Positions 1 through 11,000 of a DNA stretch of 64,000 bases are shown in pieces; the first letter of the stretch is position 1; each line of letters begins with the position of its first letter. The notes under the pieces were generated by a model that was given only the letters and a program-made list of their open reading frames with translations, was not told the origin of the DNA and searched no databases. Made by a program: the position numbers and the translations under genes. Source of the DNA: Atriophallophorus winterbourni (taxonomy: Eukaryota; Platyhelminthes; Trematoda; Plagiorchiida; Microphallidae); contig JACCGJ010001616.1 of assembly GCA_013407085.1 (NCBI GenBank), positions 94,552-158,551 on the forward strand. Reading direction: 5' to 3'.

Positions 1-207
1 GGAGTGAATTTTTGAGGTTCCAAGTATCTTTCAATACAAGTTTTGTGGCTGAATATCGAATCAGATTCCTCCTCTGATTCAATTGAAATTTTTATTAGCA
101 ACCATATACGTGTCTGGGGATTTACTGAGAAGTATTCCCCGTGAATTCTGGTAAATTGATTCCGCAATCTGCTGCTCCATTAACGATTCACTGCAGGCTA
201 CGTTACA

Positions 208-1305
208 ATGACTTCTTCGCCGTGCTTCAAGTGCGCCAAGAAAGTTATTTCCTCATCCAAAGCCATGCAATGTTCAATATGCAGCTGCTGGATTCACACC
301 CGATGCTGTAAAATGGAGGACACCACTTATCAGGCGTTGAGGACCTACCATGAGCCGTACCTTCATTTTATCTGTGAAGCGTGCATCCCTCGTCTGGAAG
401 CCTTGCAGTCCTCTCATTTGCCAAATAAGGAAGATCTACCTGTAAGTGGCTCCATGCTGGTTAATGATTTACAAGGCACAAGTGTTCCGGCTGATAGCAA
501 AACGCCTCCACTCGGTAGCACACCGAAAAACAGCAAAGCTGTGTAATCCGGACGCCGATCGAAAACCAGAAGAAATAAAATTGTTGCACTGCCATCGAAC
601 GTGCAAGCGGAATCTGCCTCTTCAGATATTGCGGAACATGTGGTCACGTCTAATGAATTAGACCCAGACGCTAGCGCCACATATGCCTCTGTAGCCGCCA
701 TAAATACAGATGCCGATACTGCAACCTGGTCTAATATTTCGAACAGAGTCGAGAAATTGGAATGTCGATTACCACAACAGCTTTCTAGGAATGTGGTGAA
801 GGAGAGTAAGATCTCACTTCCGAGCAGTAAAGCTGACAGTTCACCAGACGCACGCAAATGCTGCCTCATTATTGTGAATGCACCGGAACCAGATGAAGAA
901 ACATCTGCTGCCAGAATTCAACAGGATAGCCAGTTTCTTCAATCAGTTTTCGGGAAAATGGTTGACCAAGGGGAGGCTGGTATCACAATTGTATCAGCGT
1001 TCCGACTTGGACGCAGAAATCTGGAGTGTGAAAAGCCCAGGGTTCTGAAAACAGTACTGGCTTCTGACGATCAGGCCCAAAAGATCCTAAAGCGCGTTCA
1101 TCGACTGAAGGGTCTATCGTATAAAATATTACGAGATTTGTCGCCTGACGATAGAATCAAGATGAAGACTGCTACGATGGAGCTTAAGAAAAGATTATCG
1201 GAGGGTGAGAAGGACCTTCGTATTGCAGATTTTCGCATAGTAAAGAGGCCATCCAAAGTTCGCTGGAGGCCCATACTGATCGAGCATCCAACTGCTCTCC
1301 ATTAA
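208..1305 (+). pseudogene. Retrotransposon ORF1, PHD-finger nucleic-acid-binding protein, one stop
   Basis: About 365 codons run in one frame from the ATG at 208, with a single TAA at 544-546. Residues 6-59 carry a PHD-type zinc-finger pattern: C6-x2-C9, C22-x2-C25, H30-x2-C33, C56-x2-C59. A low-complexity Ser/Thr/Asp-rich linker follows. The C-terminal third (from about 860) has a hydrophobic/basic domain with a phrase LKRVHRLKG and a lysine-rich end, resembling the RNA-binding region of other ORF1 proteins. Such proteins are thought to coat the element RNA. The ORF ends in TAA at 1303, overlapping the upstream extension of ORF2. Confidence 0.75.
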
Positions 1306-1316
1306 ATTATTTCGAA

Positions 1317-4103
1317 GTGCTCTGTTTTAACTCGCGGAGTTTGAGGAACAAATTTGACGAAGTAAGCCATCATGTCTTGGCACTACAGCCAGATATCGTT
1401 GGAATAACGGAAACCTGGCTGACAGTCGACATTACTGATGCAGAGCTATTCATTCCGAATTACCGCCTACTCAGAAGTGATCGAATTGGATCTCGACATG
1501 GTGGTAGGGTGGCGATATACGTCAAAGAACATTTATCCGTGAAGGTTGTTGATCGCTTTCGAGATGATGGTGGTTTTGCTGAAAGCATTTGGTGTCAGAT
1601 CAAGTCCAGTAATGGATCAGCAAGGATCGGTGTCATCTACCGTTCACCCTGCGCACGTATCATGGCATTATTTGACCATCTCCGGGGCCATGGGATGAGG
1701 AACGATTGTATGATACTCGGTGACCTGAATGCTCCGGATATTAACTGGTTGGACCTCGTTACAAATGGGGATGAGTACCAACGGGAGTTTCTAAATCTGA
1801 TTCTGGATTTGAACCTCGTGCAGCACGTTCTCGTTCCTACTCGCTATGGACATGGCCAGACTCCGTCTACTCTTGATCTGGTCTTGTAACCCAGAGAGTC
1901 AGATGTGGTTGACTTATCCGTGGAACAGCCCATCGATACAAGCGACCATTGTGCTATTCGGTTCAAATGGACTCGGGGTAAACCGGCCCAGCCGTCGCGG
2001 CTTCCACGGAGAAACTTCTGGATCATGGATTTGGAATTGTTGGTTGAACAAGCAGCCTCAGTTGACTGGACGTTACCCGTTGATTCTACTATTGATGACT
2101 GTTGGAAATGGTTCCTGAATAATATCCGTCGCTTAGAGGATGTTGCTCCATTAACCAGAGATTGTCCCGGCTCCCGTGGCCATCCTTGGTTTGATAGAGA
2201 ACTTCGTGCCTGCCTGCGGCAAAGAAAGCGTCTTTGGATTAAATTCAGAACGAGCCGATCGGACGCCCATTACGGAGAATATCGGGCCGTACGGAATCTT
2301 TGCTCAAAATTGAAGAAGGATAAAAGAAGTCGATTCGAGCTTCAATTAGCCATTTCTTCAAAATATAATCCTAAACGATTATTTGCGTACATTCGGCGAC
2401 GGGTTAAATCATCGAACCCCGTAACTTCTCTCAAAAATTTGGAACGGGAGGTTATAGAGACTGACACTGGGAAAGCTGAGGTGTTTGCATCGCAATACCA
2501 ATCAGTGTACGCAATAGAGCCTACCATATCCTGCAAACAAATATCGCCGACGGAAGTAATGGCCAATTTTGAGATCACGGCTGACATGGTGCGAATCCAC
2601 ATCGAACATCTAAAGGTACAGACATCTCCAGGTCCTGATGGCATTCACTCTGCTATATTTAAAAATTTATCAAGGATCATCAGTTCACCTTTAGCCGCTT
2701 TATTCCAAATTTCAATCAATTCGGGACGTCTACCAGAGGATTGGAAAATGGGTATAGTAAAGCCGATGTTCAAAGGTGGGAGCTTATCAGACCCTGTAAA
2801 TTACCGTCCTGTTACACTTACGTCTGTCGTAGGCAAATTGCTGGAACGGATTGTAAAGGATAAGATAGAACAGTATTTGCGTGTGACCCAACAATGCTCG
2901 AATGCCCAACACGGCTTCACGGAAGGCCACTCATGTATCTCCAATCTACTGACCGCCCGAGAACATTGGTGCAGAAGCCTTGACGCTGGTGTGCCAGTTG
3001 ATGTATTCTTCATCGACTTCAGTAAAGCATTCGACCGTGTTCTACATCAGAGGCTTATTTGGAAACTAAGAATGTCTGGTATAGAGGCTTCTTTGCTTGC
3101 TTGGATTGAGGATTTTCTTATCGGAAGGCGAAGCCTCGTTGAAGTCAATGGGGCCAGATCTGTATCCTTTATCCCAACTTCTGGTATACCACAAGGATCC
3201 GTTCTGGGGCCAACCTTGTTCAAACTCTATGTGAGTGACCTTCCCGGTATTCTGAACAGTGGTTGTCTCTTCTTTGCAGATGATCTGAAGGTGTGAGCTT
3301 CTGTCACGACTGCCGCTGACGCTTCCTATTTGCAAAATGATTTGAATGAGCTTCGCAATTAGACTGACAGATGGATGCTCCCGATTAATGAAAAGAAGTG
3401 TGCTATCATGCACATCGGGAGCAACAACATGCGACATGCATATCATTTGGAGGGCCATGGTATCAGGATAGTTGATGTAGAGCGAGATTTGGGGGTGATG
3501 GTAACTTCATCCCTCAAAACTGCGGAGGATACTGCCAGAAAGTTCGGTTCTGCCAGCCGCATGTGGTGGGCATTGAGACGATCCTTCTTAGAGATAAATC
3601 CCAAAGTTTTTCAAGTTCTGTATAGCTCTCACGTCAGACCAATATTAGAATTTGGGCTTCCGGTGAACTATCCGTTAACCAAAGGCGAGAAGGATCGTCT
3701 GGAGAAAGTCCAAAGGAGGGCTACCAAGTGCGTGAGGGGTATGTTCCGTATTCCCTATGACGACCGATTGCGGGAACTCAAACTTTTCCCACTGGAATAT
3801 CGAAGAATGCGATATGATTTGCTGGTCACGCGGAGAATCCTGCTTGGATATTACGGAACGGAACTTCAACAATTCTTTCCGGTATCCACGGACTCCAGAA
3901 CTAGAGGTCATTCGCTGAAGTTGCAGAAGCGCCGAACGGAACACCTGAAGCCATCGTTTACTCTGTCGACCAGAGTGGTCAATATTTTGAATGCACTCTC
4001 CGCTGATGCAATTGGGGCAGTCACCGAAGAGCAGTTTAAACGCATATTGGACGGTGAACTTCCCGCTATCCTGCGCGATTCGCCTACTCTTTCAGCTCAG
4101 TAA
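1317..4103 (+). pseudogene. Retrotransposon ORF2: APE endonuclease and reverse transcriptase, three stops
   Basis: One continuous frame of about 929 codons, broken by TAA 1887-1889, TGA 3294-3296 and TAG 3360-3362. Endonuclease motifs are in order: FNSRSLRNK, ITETWL (catalytic Glu), IYRSP, GDLNAPDINW, STLDLVL and SDHC. RT motifs follow: SPGPDGI, IVKPMFKGG, NYRPVTL, QHGF, FIDFSKAFDR, GIPQGSVLGP and the FADD active site at 3273-3284, then the usual CR1 C-terminal thumb region. The TGA and TAG both fall where relatives have Trp, consistent with G-to-A changes. No ATG lies near the start: the frame is open back to 1209 inside ORF1, in the -1 frame, so ORF2 may have been expressed by frameshifting or non-AUG initiation. 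Confidence 0.85.
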
Positions 4104-4189
4104 ATCCTCGTGAGGAATCTACGCTGAGATAGCAGAGACCCGGGAGGTGAAGCGGCTTTCACGGACTGTAGTCCTCCTGCCGTCTATTC

Positions 4190-4222
4190 AGAAGAAGAAG
4201 AAGAAGAAGAAGAAGAAGAAGG
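4190..4222 (+). repeat. (GAA)n 3' tail
   Basis: About ten GAA/AAG units directly follow a GC-richer 3' UTR of about 85 bp (4104-4189) at the end of the retrotransposon. They are best read as its 3' tail. Confidence 0.85.
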
Positions 4223-4235
4223 AGTTCGAAACTAA

Positions 4236-5255
4236 ATGGCTGACGCGCTTTCAAGATTACCTTTGACTTGTGACACTGAAACAGACGACCTCGATGACTA
4301 CCGTATGATATCTGCGATAAAAAAATCCTGCGTACCCGCGATCAGTCGATAAATGATTCAACAAAAGACGAGGGATGATCCAGTATTGAAGCACGCGATT
4401 GATTTTATTCTGAACGGTTGGCCAGAAAAACGAAAAATAACGCAAGGGCATCTTCCTTTCTATAATGTGCGGAACGAGCTAGCATTTATTGATGGATGTC
4501 TGATGCGTGGATGCAAATTCGTTATACCGCAAGAACTTGTTTCGACGGTCATCTCCTGTGCACATGAAGGACATCTAAGAATCGTACGAACTAAGACTCG
4601 CATTCGAAAATACCATTGGTGGTCAGCCTTCAATTCCGCTGTGGAAAATGCCGAAGAAGTTGTCACTGATAACGGACCTCAATTCAGAAGTTTTGAATTT
4701 GCCAAATATCTGCAAGAAAACAATATAAGACATGTCCGTACAGTACCCTATAACCCTTTAGCAAACGGCTCAACTGAGCGAATGAATAGAACCCTCAAGG
4801 AAAGTGTACAAGCCATTGTTGACGGAGGGAGAAGATGGGAAGACGCAGTAATTACAGCATTGGAAAGCTATAGAAACACCCCGAATATGGCAACCGGGAA
4901 GCTTCCATCCGAAATGATGTTTGGGATAATGATACGTACGAAAATGAATGCCGCAGTTCTATTGAATCCTACTGCTTCCAGCGCGGAATACGACAGACGT
5001 ACCAAATACCAAGAAACCTACAGAAAATCAGGCGATAGACTGCATCCTGGGCGTTATGTCAGACTCCGCAAGGCGCAAGTACCGAAAGGCGATTTCAAAC
5101 TAACTCCACCTAGTCGTATAACAAGGGTATTGACTCCAAAAACTTACGAGGTCGATAATGGAGTGAGAGCCAATGCCCGACGCCTCTACCGATGTCCGAA
5201 TACTGTTCCTGCAGAAAAGCTGCGCAGCTCAAGCTCAAAGGAGAAAGAGAGGTGA
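4236..5255 (+). pseudogene. Ty3/gypsy pol remnant: RNase H end and deleted integrase
   Basis: The frame opens with ADALSRLPL, the typical link between RNase H and integrase in Ty3/gypsy pol, and is interrupted by TAA at 4350-4352. Next comes an integrase N-terminal piece with HEGHLRIVR (the HH half of the HHCC finger), then an abrupt join to EVVTDNGPQF. The CC half and the first catalytic Asp are missing, so roughly 80-100 residues have been deleted in frame near 4650. The second Asp (VTDNGPQF) and the catalytic Glu (NGSTERMNR) remain, followed by a C-terminal domain with ITRVLTPKTYEVDNG. A purine-rich stretch, aaaggagaaagagagg at 5237-5252, could be the polypurine tract. I could not define an LTR. 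Confidence 0.85.
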
Positions 5256-5820
5256 TGCTGTGTAGAGATGTTGTGGTGCGCCTGTTGATATTGATAGCGC
5301 ATGTATATCTTAAAGAGCGCAGAACCCATTATGGTCAGTGAAAATCCTAACCAGCTTAAGATTATTCAGTAAAATTAAATTTAAGGTAGATCACTGTTTG
5401 TACGGACACCCTTGGTCTGGCGAGTCTACTGAATAAGAAGCGAAACATTACCAATAAAATTACCGATTGGGAACCATAGTCAATAAGATGGATGTTGCAA
5501 ATAATGCTCTTTATGGTTCATTGTAACCATTTTTTTCAATAATAAAACATAGTTTGCATCGTTTGTTTGCATGACTGCTCCTGGATCAACATGAGACGCA
5601 TATACTCTGTGTTTCTGTAGTTGAACAAAAGCCAGTCGATCAAGACCTTTGCGAGGGTCACGTGTGGCAGCGTAGCGAAATGTTGTATTGTATGCGATGG
5701 AAGGACCTGACACGGAGATATGTTCGGTAGGGCGACCACAACAGATGCTGCTGGCTCCTTTTGAAATGGTTAGGCAAACAATACTACTAAAAAGTGGCAG
5801 TCTGGAGAAAGGTTCATAAA
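5256..5820. other. Region after gypsy remnant, no gene seen
   Basis: This stretch may hold the 3' LTR of the gypsy remnant, because it directly follows the candidate polypurine tract. I see no second copy in the window to confirm that. The short minus-strand ORFs at 5480-5739 look like chance. Confidence 0.4.
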
Positions 5821-5829
5821 CGCTTAGTT

Positions 5830-6010
5830 GCGAGCGGTCAAACGGTGAACGGTATCTTGGTTCATTAAACCATGGGACTACAATGGTGATGGTCGAGGTT
5901 CGATGCCCACTCGAAGCAGATGATATGCACTGCTGATAAGCTGTAGCTCGTGTCGAGTGCTTCCATTATGGACCGCCGTGGTCAACTTTGTGAATAGTTC
6001 GATGGGGTTG
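5830..6010 (+). repeat. Possible tRNA-derived (SINE-like) sequence
   Basis: The string ggttcgatgcc near 5898-5908 closely matches a Pol III B-box (GGTTCGANNCC). It sits inside a small inverted repeat (tcgag...ctcga) and about 60-70 bases downstream of a weak A-box-like gcgagcggtc. The region is more GC-rich than its surroundings. No full cloverleaf can be drawn, so this is at most a SINE head or a degraded tRNA gene. Confidence 0.3.
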
Positions 6011-6651
6011 GCACGGATGATTAGTCACAAATATAAAAACCATATTTTCCAAACTTAGCATAAAGTGAAACATGTTGAATAAGGTAACGAGATTTTAACA
6101 ACTCTGGTTGCAAGAATTCTTATTCGATCTCAAATATATTCAAACATCGTGCTGTTTTTCAACGGAATCCGATGTGTTATTGCAAGCTTATAGGTTTTTA
6201 GGCTATCACATATATTATGTCTTATAAGATTTCACTGGTATACTGTAATTGAATAGGACAATATGAAGGGACTTAAACGCTTTTCCCAGTTGTTTGAGAT
6301 CAAGTAAGCCCCACTGCTCTACCCAAACACGATCCAGTACTGAAATGCACACATAAATTTCGGCCTAAATGTGACTTCAATTTAAACTGCAAGCAGATAT
6401 ACGCTGAACTCTCTTCCGAAAGTAATCTGGCTCATGCCGACGAGATTGTGTGCGTAGCATTCGGAACATTCAGAATGCGTTATATTGGGATCAGGCCAAT
6501 AAAGCACGAAATAATAGTAGGCCTGTATTTCGAATATGCAAGCTTTTAATCAGTTGAGTTTAACAAACTTGTATCTTGAACCGTTGTAACATCAGATTTG
6601 AACCAACTCAGTGTTAAAGGAGAAATCATCATTTACCGAACAATCTCCTTT
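6011..6651. other. Unique AT-rich DNA, nothing recognised
   Basis: No convincing ORF or repeat was seen. Confidence 0.5.
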
Positions 6652-6971
6652 TTATTTCAAATTTGCTCTGCAGGATAACATGGGTTGCAAGCAGCTATTT
6701 TCATACAACATAGAATTTGCTAAATCGAGATCACCACATATTTCTGGTGAATAAAGATATTTAACATGTGGTACGAAACGCATTGTAACGTGTTCTTGAT
6801 ATAACAAACCTTTTTCGTTTATCCTCATCCATGTCGGTATAATTGAACTTGTGACCGTAGCCCCGTTGATAAACCAAGTCTGAGCTAATTCGGAAATGCA
6901 GCTATCCATCAAACAACTGAGAGTAGCGACTTCGCCGAACACCAATCTGAGGGAGATCACCGGAGTTATCA
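6652..6971 (-). CDS. Candidate terminal exon of a host gene, unknown cysteine-containing protein
   Basis: On the minus strand a strong acceptor (pyrimidine-rich run ending tttcctctcccctcag) ends at 6972 and is followed by an open frame of about 106 codons. The frame closes with TAA at 6652-6654, which overlaps an AATAAA poly(A) signal. The exon would start in phase 1. The product has about six Cys, the segment FGEVATLSC followed by TWFING (loosely Ig-like C...W spacing), and PHVKYLYSPEIC. I do not recognise the family. Codon use looks coding-like and no transposon motif is present. A possible upstream exon lies at 7977-8216 on the same strand, but its natural donor phase does not match directly, so another exon would be needed between them. 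Confidence 0.45.
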
Positions 6972-7976
6972 CTGAGGGGAGAGGAAATAAATAATAGAAT
7001 TTCATTTTTACACAATATTCATATTTGAAACGTCCGAGATGACCGGAGACAAAACATTTTCCCGAATATCAACCAAACGGATTTCTGGCAAGTTGATTAA
7101 CCGTTACGACCTCTAAAAATCGTAAGATTTAGTTTGACCACGTTTTTCTAACGTTCATCACAGATAATTTACGATTGTGAGCCAATGATCAGCAAATTTG
7201 GTTACCAACCACAACCAATTGATTTTTAAAAATTTCACTTTTTTCATTTAGCCAAAATTACTACCGGGTTACTCTATTAAATTATTACATACGGTTGCAT
7301 GTTAGTCAACAGTGGCGCTCAATAAACCAGTACCTTGTCAGTTCTGAATGTTATTTTGCGTTCTAATTCAGATTATGTAGGACATAATGTTTACATTGCA
7401 TCAAGCATAACAGAAGTGGTAAAGGAACAATAACAGCTGTAGTGTGATTATGATTCTAGTTAACACAAGGCAGTTATAGAGTGTGAGAATCGTTACCATG
7501 TGCTTAAATAATTTTTTTTGTTTTATTTAAAATTCTTATGTCTGTATCTGGTGTAGAAGAAGAAGAAGAAAAAGACGAAAAATGGCTTTACTCGAGTACA
7601 CGAATTTTCAGTGAGTTGAATTAAGCAAATTAGTGTGCGATCCGTTTTGACTTTGAAACTAAAACTTCGTCGGTTATGTTTTTAATGTTAGAATTAATAA
7701 AATAAAATAAATAGAACCCCATCTCTGATTAATCCTGCCAACTAGCAGCTTATTGATATCACTGTGGAGTCCAATCACGTAGACAAGTGACTGAGACTTT
7801 GCAGCTTGATTTCGGTGTAACGTCAATTGACACCACTTCATATGTTGATTAATCTGCGAGTGTGGCCAATCTAACTAAAGTAAAATGGTATTAATTGTAT
7901 TGGCTCAAATTGAATTGTATTTTGTTTGTTACAGTGACATTATTTTTTGTAGAAATCTAGGCCTAATCCACTACGA
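6972..7976. other. Putative intron or intergenic DNA
   Basis: AT-rich sequence with a short GAA run near 7557-7573. It lies between two minus-strand exon candidates and no gene was seen in it. Confidence 0.4.
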
Positions 7977-8216
7977 TCACCGCATGGCTGCCAGACTGCG
8001 TGATTTCTGTTGACTCTTAAGCAAGTGATTCATATATTGTTCAATGCTATACCATAGTACATCCACGTTTCCGAGTTCATCGTCGTTCTCGGTGTTCAAC
8101 ACATTTAGATGTGAAGCTGAGTTTCCATCAGAGACAGTTACGTTGTCCCTTTCTGTGGACGTTTCTCTGACAGTGAATACTATTTTTACGCGATGCCAAA
8201 CGTTTAACTTAAACCA
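7977..8216 (-). CDS. Candidate internal or terminal host exon, minus strand
   Basis: Reading the minus strand from an acceptor-like ...gtgcttag at 8217-8218, an open frame of 79 codons runs to TGA at 7977-7979. It has no ATG at its start. The product begins WFKLNVWHRVKIVF and is rich in Asp, Glu, Asn and Ser in the middle. A donor-like gtgatc overlaps the stop. No homology recognised. It could be an exon of the same gene as 6652-6971 or a chance ORF. Confidence 0.3.
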   Translation of the reverse strand, partial: WFKLNVWHRVKIVFTVRETSTERDNVTVSDGNSASHLNVLNTENDDELGNVDVLWYSIEQYMNHLLKSQQKSRSLAAMR

Positions 8217-8459
8217 CTAAGCACATTTGAAAGAGCTATTTAGAAGTAACTTGACACCGAGTTGTGCCAAGACCGAACAAAGACTTCTGCTATAAAATAA
8301 CATTTCAAAATTATTAATGTCTTTTTATTATTCGAGTTTATCCACTAAAATATTTACAGATTAAAACGCAAATTGTGATATTCAGGCGTTTCTTCTATCA
8401 TAATGATAGGGAAAAATTGAGAGTATACACAATTTCGGAAAAAAATACGCACACAAGTA

Positions 8460-9605
8460 GAACTATACTTCGCAAGACCGTTTTTTCCTTATTGTTTAAA
8501 CTACCCTTTCTTTCCCACTACGGTACATCGGGATATATCCGGCAGTTTGAATTGGGATTCGTCTTCAGTCGGTACACATTTAGCAGTATGTTCTCGATAT
8601 CAGCCTCGTACTTCAGTATAACCCTTAGTAAGCGATGTTGATCAGTATGAGTTGAGGTGGAGTGACGAGTTAAACGAATCAATTTGCCAGGAATAACATG
8701 CTCAATTCGCATTTGTTGACAAAGTTGAGACCATTTATCGAGATCGTGTTTGTGTTTCCTATCAAACAGGCTTTCGTTTGACTCGCTATCATTCGTACAT
8801 ATTACGCTTATTGCATAAGACTTCTTGTTGCGTGTCCGAGCGTCATTCTTTATAGAATGTGAACCTTTTTGATTCAATATTCGTGTGTCATGGGAAGAAG
8901 ATTTGGAGTGAGTAGCGGAGGTCGACTTCAAACGCATTTCTATGTAAGTATTTTCTACGACCGCGGCCGTTTAAGTTGATAACGAATCGGTGCAGATAAC
9001 CCTAGGCGATTTATTTTTTTGAGGCAGCTTTGATTAATGGAGCATTTGATGTGGATGGTTTCGGCCTCAAGGCCTTTCCAACAATCTCCTCAGTGTCGTG
9101 TAATACTTTAACCTTTTCAGGAGCACTCTGTGGCAGTGAGGTCGAGCATATTCCATTATTCAATTCAACTGTTTTTGTTTTGATTATTGGTCGTAGAGTA
9201 TTCTTTAAATTTGCAAGTTCCTCTTCCATTCTCATTAATATATTCTCGATTCTATTAGTCTCGTTTCTAGCAGAGAATTGTGTACTCTTGGGATTACGAT
9301 TCGCTATCGAATTTCTACAGCCAATACAGAAATAGCAAACGGATGGGAGGTTTTTATCATTCATGATCTTTACACACTTATCGGTCAAAGTCTCATCGCA
9401 GGCCACGTGCACATGTCTATCACAAAAAATACATTTAACCAATGCACTGTCATTGCTTACCGGGTACAGGCACTTGGCGCAGAGGTCAAGGTGGTTTGAT
9501 GTCGCTCTCGGGGCAACAACCGTCGTATGCACACCATGATTGATCGATTTTTTCGCGTGGGTGTTGGATCTCGTGACTCCACCGCGCATTGTATGCTGCA
9601 TGGTA
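8460..9605 (-). mobile_element. CR1-like ORF1 fragment, frameshifted
   Basis: The minus strand encodes ORF1 from its start (MRGGVTRSN near 9590) through a PHD finger (LCAKCLYPV...VKCIFC..HVHVAC...CYFCIGC), a coiled-coil-like KTKTVELNN region, and the start of the C-terminal domain (YPDVP at about 8520, SIVLL at about 8470). The first 196 codons (9601-9011) and the next 139 (8937-8518) are in different frames, so at least one indel lies near 8940-9010. It is closely similar to ORF1 of the 58.6-63.5 kb element. It stops abruptly near 8460 and abuts an oppositely oriented RT fragment at 9608. Confidence 0.8.
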
Positions 9606-9607
9606 TG

Positions 9608-10618
9608 CTCCAGGCTCCATTTTAGGGCGAATACTCATTCCTTGTGTACGCGAATGATATACCCGAAATCGTACGCAGAAAAACCATCTTATTTGCGTAT
9701 GACATCAAAGTCTGGACTAGCATGCGCACAATATAATATTGCCAAACTCTCCAAAAAGATCTCGAAGCACTTCATAATTGGTCCTTGCGGAACTCCTTAC
9801 CATTCAACATCCAAAAATGTAAAATGTTGAACGTCGGTATATCATTCGAATTCACATACTCTCTGGGATCTCAGCAACTTTCATGGGTTACTGAAGAGAA
9901 AGACCTGGGATTAGCAGTAACCTGAAGTATTCACGGCATTGTTCTGTTGTATACAAAAAGTCCTGCTAAATCTTAGCGTTGCTCAGAAGTATCTTTGGTC
10001 GTTTCTCAAAGCAGATACACTTATATCAGACCAACAATGGAGTATGCTGTTTAAAGATGGTCCCCATGGTTACAAAAGGACATGACCTTGCTGCAACGGG
10101 TATACCACCGCGCTACAAAACTGGTGACCGGGCTATACAACAAACCATACGAGGAGCGGATTGCAACACTAAACCTTTTTGACTTTTCGTACCGTCGTCT
10201 CAAGGATGAATTGATCCTGCTTTTCAATATTCTGCATACAGGGGATCACCCACTTGAACACTCGTTTCATCGGCAAGAAGCACGTGGTAGCAGATCGCAT
10301 GGATACAAGTTAATTATTCCACACTCCAGATCAAATTAGCGAATGTTTTTCGTTGCTGTCAGAGTCTGTTTTCTATGAAACTCCCTGCCCCCACATATCA
10401 TTTGCGCAACAAGCCTGAACATGTTGAAGGCTGAACTTGACAAGTATATGCTGATCAAACCCAACCTTGCACCTGAATACACGTGCTGACTTTCCATGTG
10501 TATAAAACATTTGTGTTGTTTTTATGAATTCCCTATATTTTTAATCTGTGGTTACTATAAAGTATTTACTTTTTGGACCATTAAAACTTTGAATTACTTT
10601 GAATTACTTTGAATTACA
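9608..10618 (+). mobile_element. 5'-truncated CR1-like RT fragment with TTTGAATTAC tail
   Basis: Frameshifted plus-strand coding sequence starts at the PQG motif (about 9612), continues through ANDIPEIV, the LFA(Y)DIKVW active-site region (Ala-Tyr-Asp instead of Ala-Asp-Asp), LHNWSLRNSLPF, and the thumb domain (10082-10339: RVYHRATKLVTGL...FSYRRLKDELILLFNIL). It ends in a 3' UTR and about three copies of a TTTGAATTAC tail at 10589-10618. It belongs to the same subfamily as the minus-strand element at 51.4-56.2 kb. Confidence 0.8.
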
Positions 10619-10689
10619 TGGTTGTGCGCCAAGTTAAGGGGAGTATCACTAAATTATTTTTAATATTACAAAGTCAAGATACACTGCGT

Positions 10690-11000
10690 AGGTTAGTTGG
10701 TAAACTTCTGCGATTCCATAAATTAGTGATTGCGTCCTCTGCTGAAATTGAAGAAATGTTTATGCAAGTATCTGTACTGGTTATTGCCCCAGGTTCCATG
10801 AGGTTTTTATGGTTGCCGAACAATAACATATCTCAAAATCCTAATGAATACCAGACGGCGGTTCATCCCTTTGGAGCTGTTTCGTCGCCATTAGTAGCGA
10901 ATTATGCACTCAAGCAGACGCTTGGGCTCACAACGCCTATCTGCAGGTTGCCGACGCTATTCAAAATACCTTTAATGTTGACGATTTGTGAACTGAAGTT
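10690..11000 (+). pseudogene. BEL/Pao reverse transcriptase fragment
   Basis: The plus strand reads LLRFHK...ASSAEIEEMFMQV, then MRFLWLPNNNISQNPNEYQTAVHPFGAVSSPLVANYALKQ split over two short runs. This matches the BEL/Pao RT palm (D-I-E-x-M-F-x-Q-V, RFLWW, VHPFGAVSSP). A frameshift near 10925 then gives NAYLQVADAIQNTFNVDDL in another frame, corresponding to the F-Y-V-D-D-L active site, and a TGA follows. The fragment is about 100 residues and clearly dead. It directly abuts the fold-back repeat. Confidence 0.75.

Larger units (their letters stand above)
208..4222 (+). mobile_element. Nearly full-length PHD-EN-RT non-LTR retrotransposon with GAA tail
   Basis: This is a CR1/jockey-like element with ORF1, ORF2, a short 3' UTR and a (GAA)n tail in the usual order. 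I see no frameshift in either ORF; the copy is inactivated only by in-frame stops (TAA 544, TAA 1887, TGA 3294, TAG 3360). That pattern suggests a fairly young copy decaying by point mutation. Its GAA tail and divergent RT set it apart from the other CR1 copies in the window, which end in TTGAA- or CTTGATT-type repeats. It ends directly before a Ty3/gypsy pol remnant at 4236, so it probably inserted into or beside that element. The 5' end is not defined; some upstream bases (1-207) are probably its 5' UTR. Confidence 0.85.

Noticed and set aside
414..869. Minus-strand 151-codon ORF
   Set aside because: Shadow of the plus-strand retrotransposon ORF1.
8375..8641. Plus-strand 88-codon ORF
   Set aside because: Antisense to the ORF1 C-terminal domain of a CR1 fragment.
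8460..10618. Twin-priming inversion of one CR1 insertion (inverted ORF1 followed by sense RT)
   Set aside because: The orientation fits, but the ORF1 part belongs to the 58.6-63.5 kb subfamily while the RT part and tail belong to the 51-56 kb subfamily, whose ORF1 differs. Two separate insertions are simpler.
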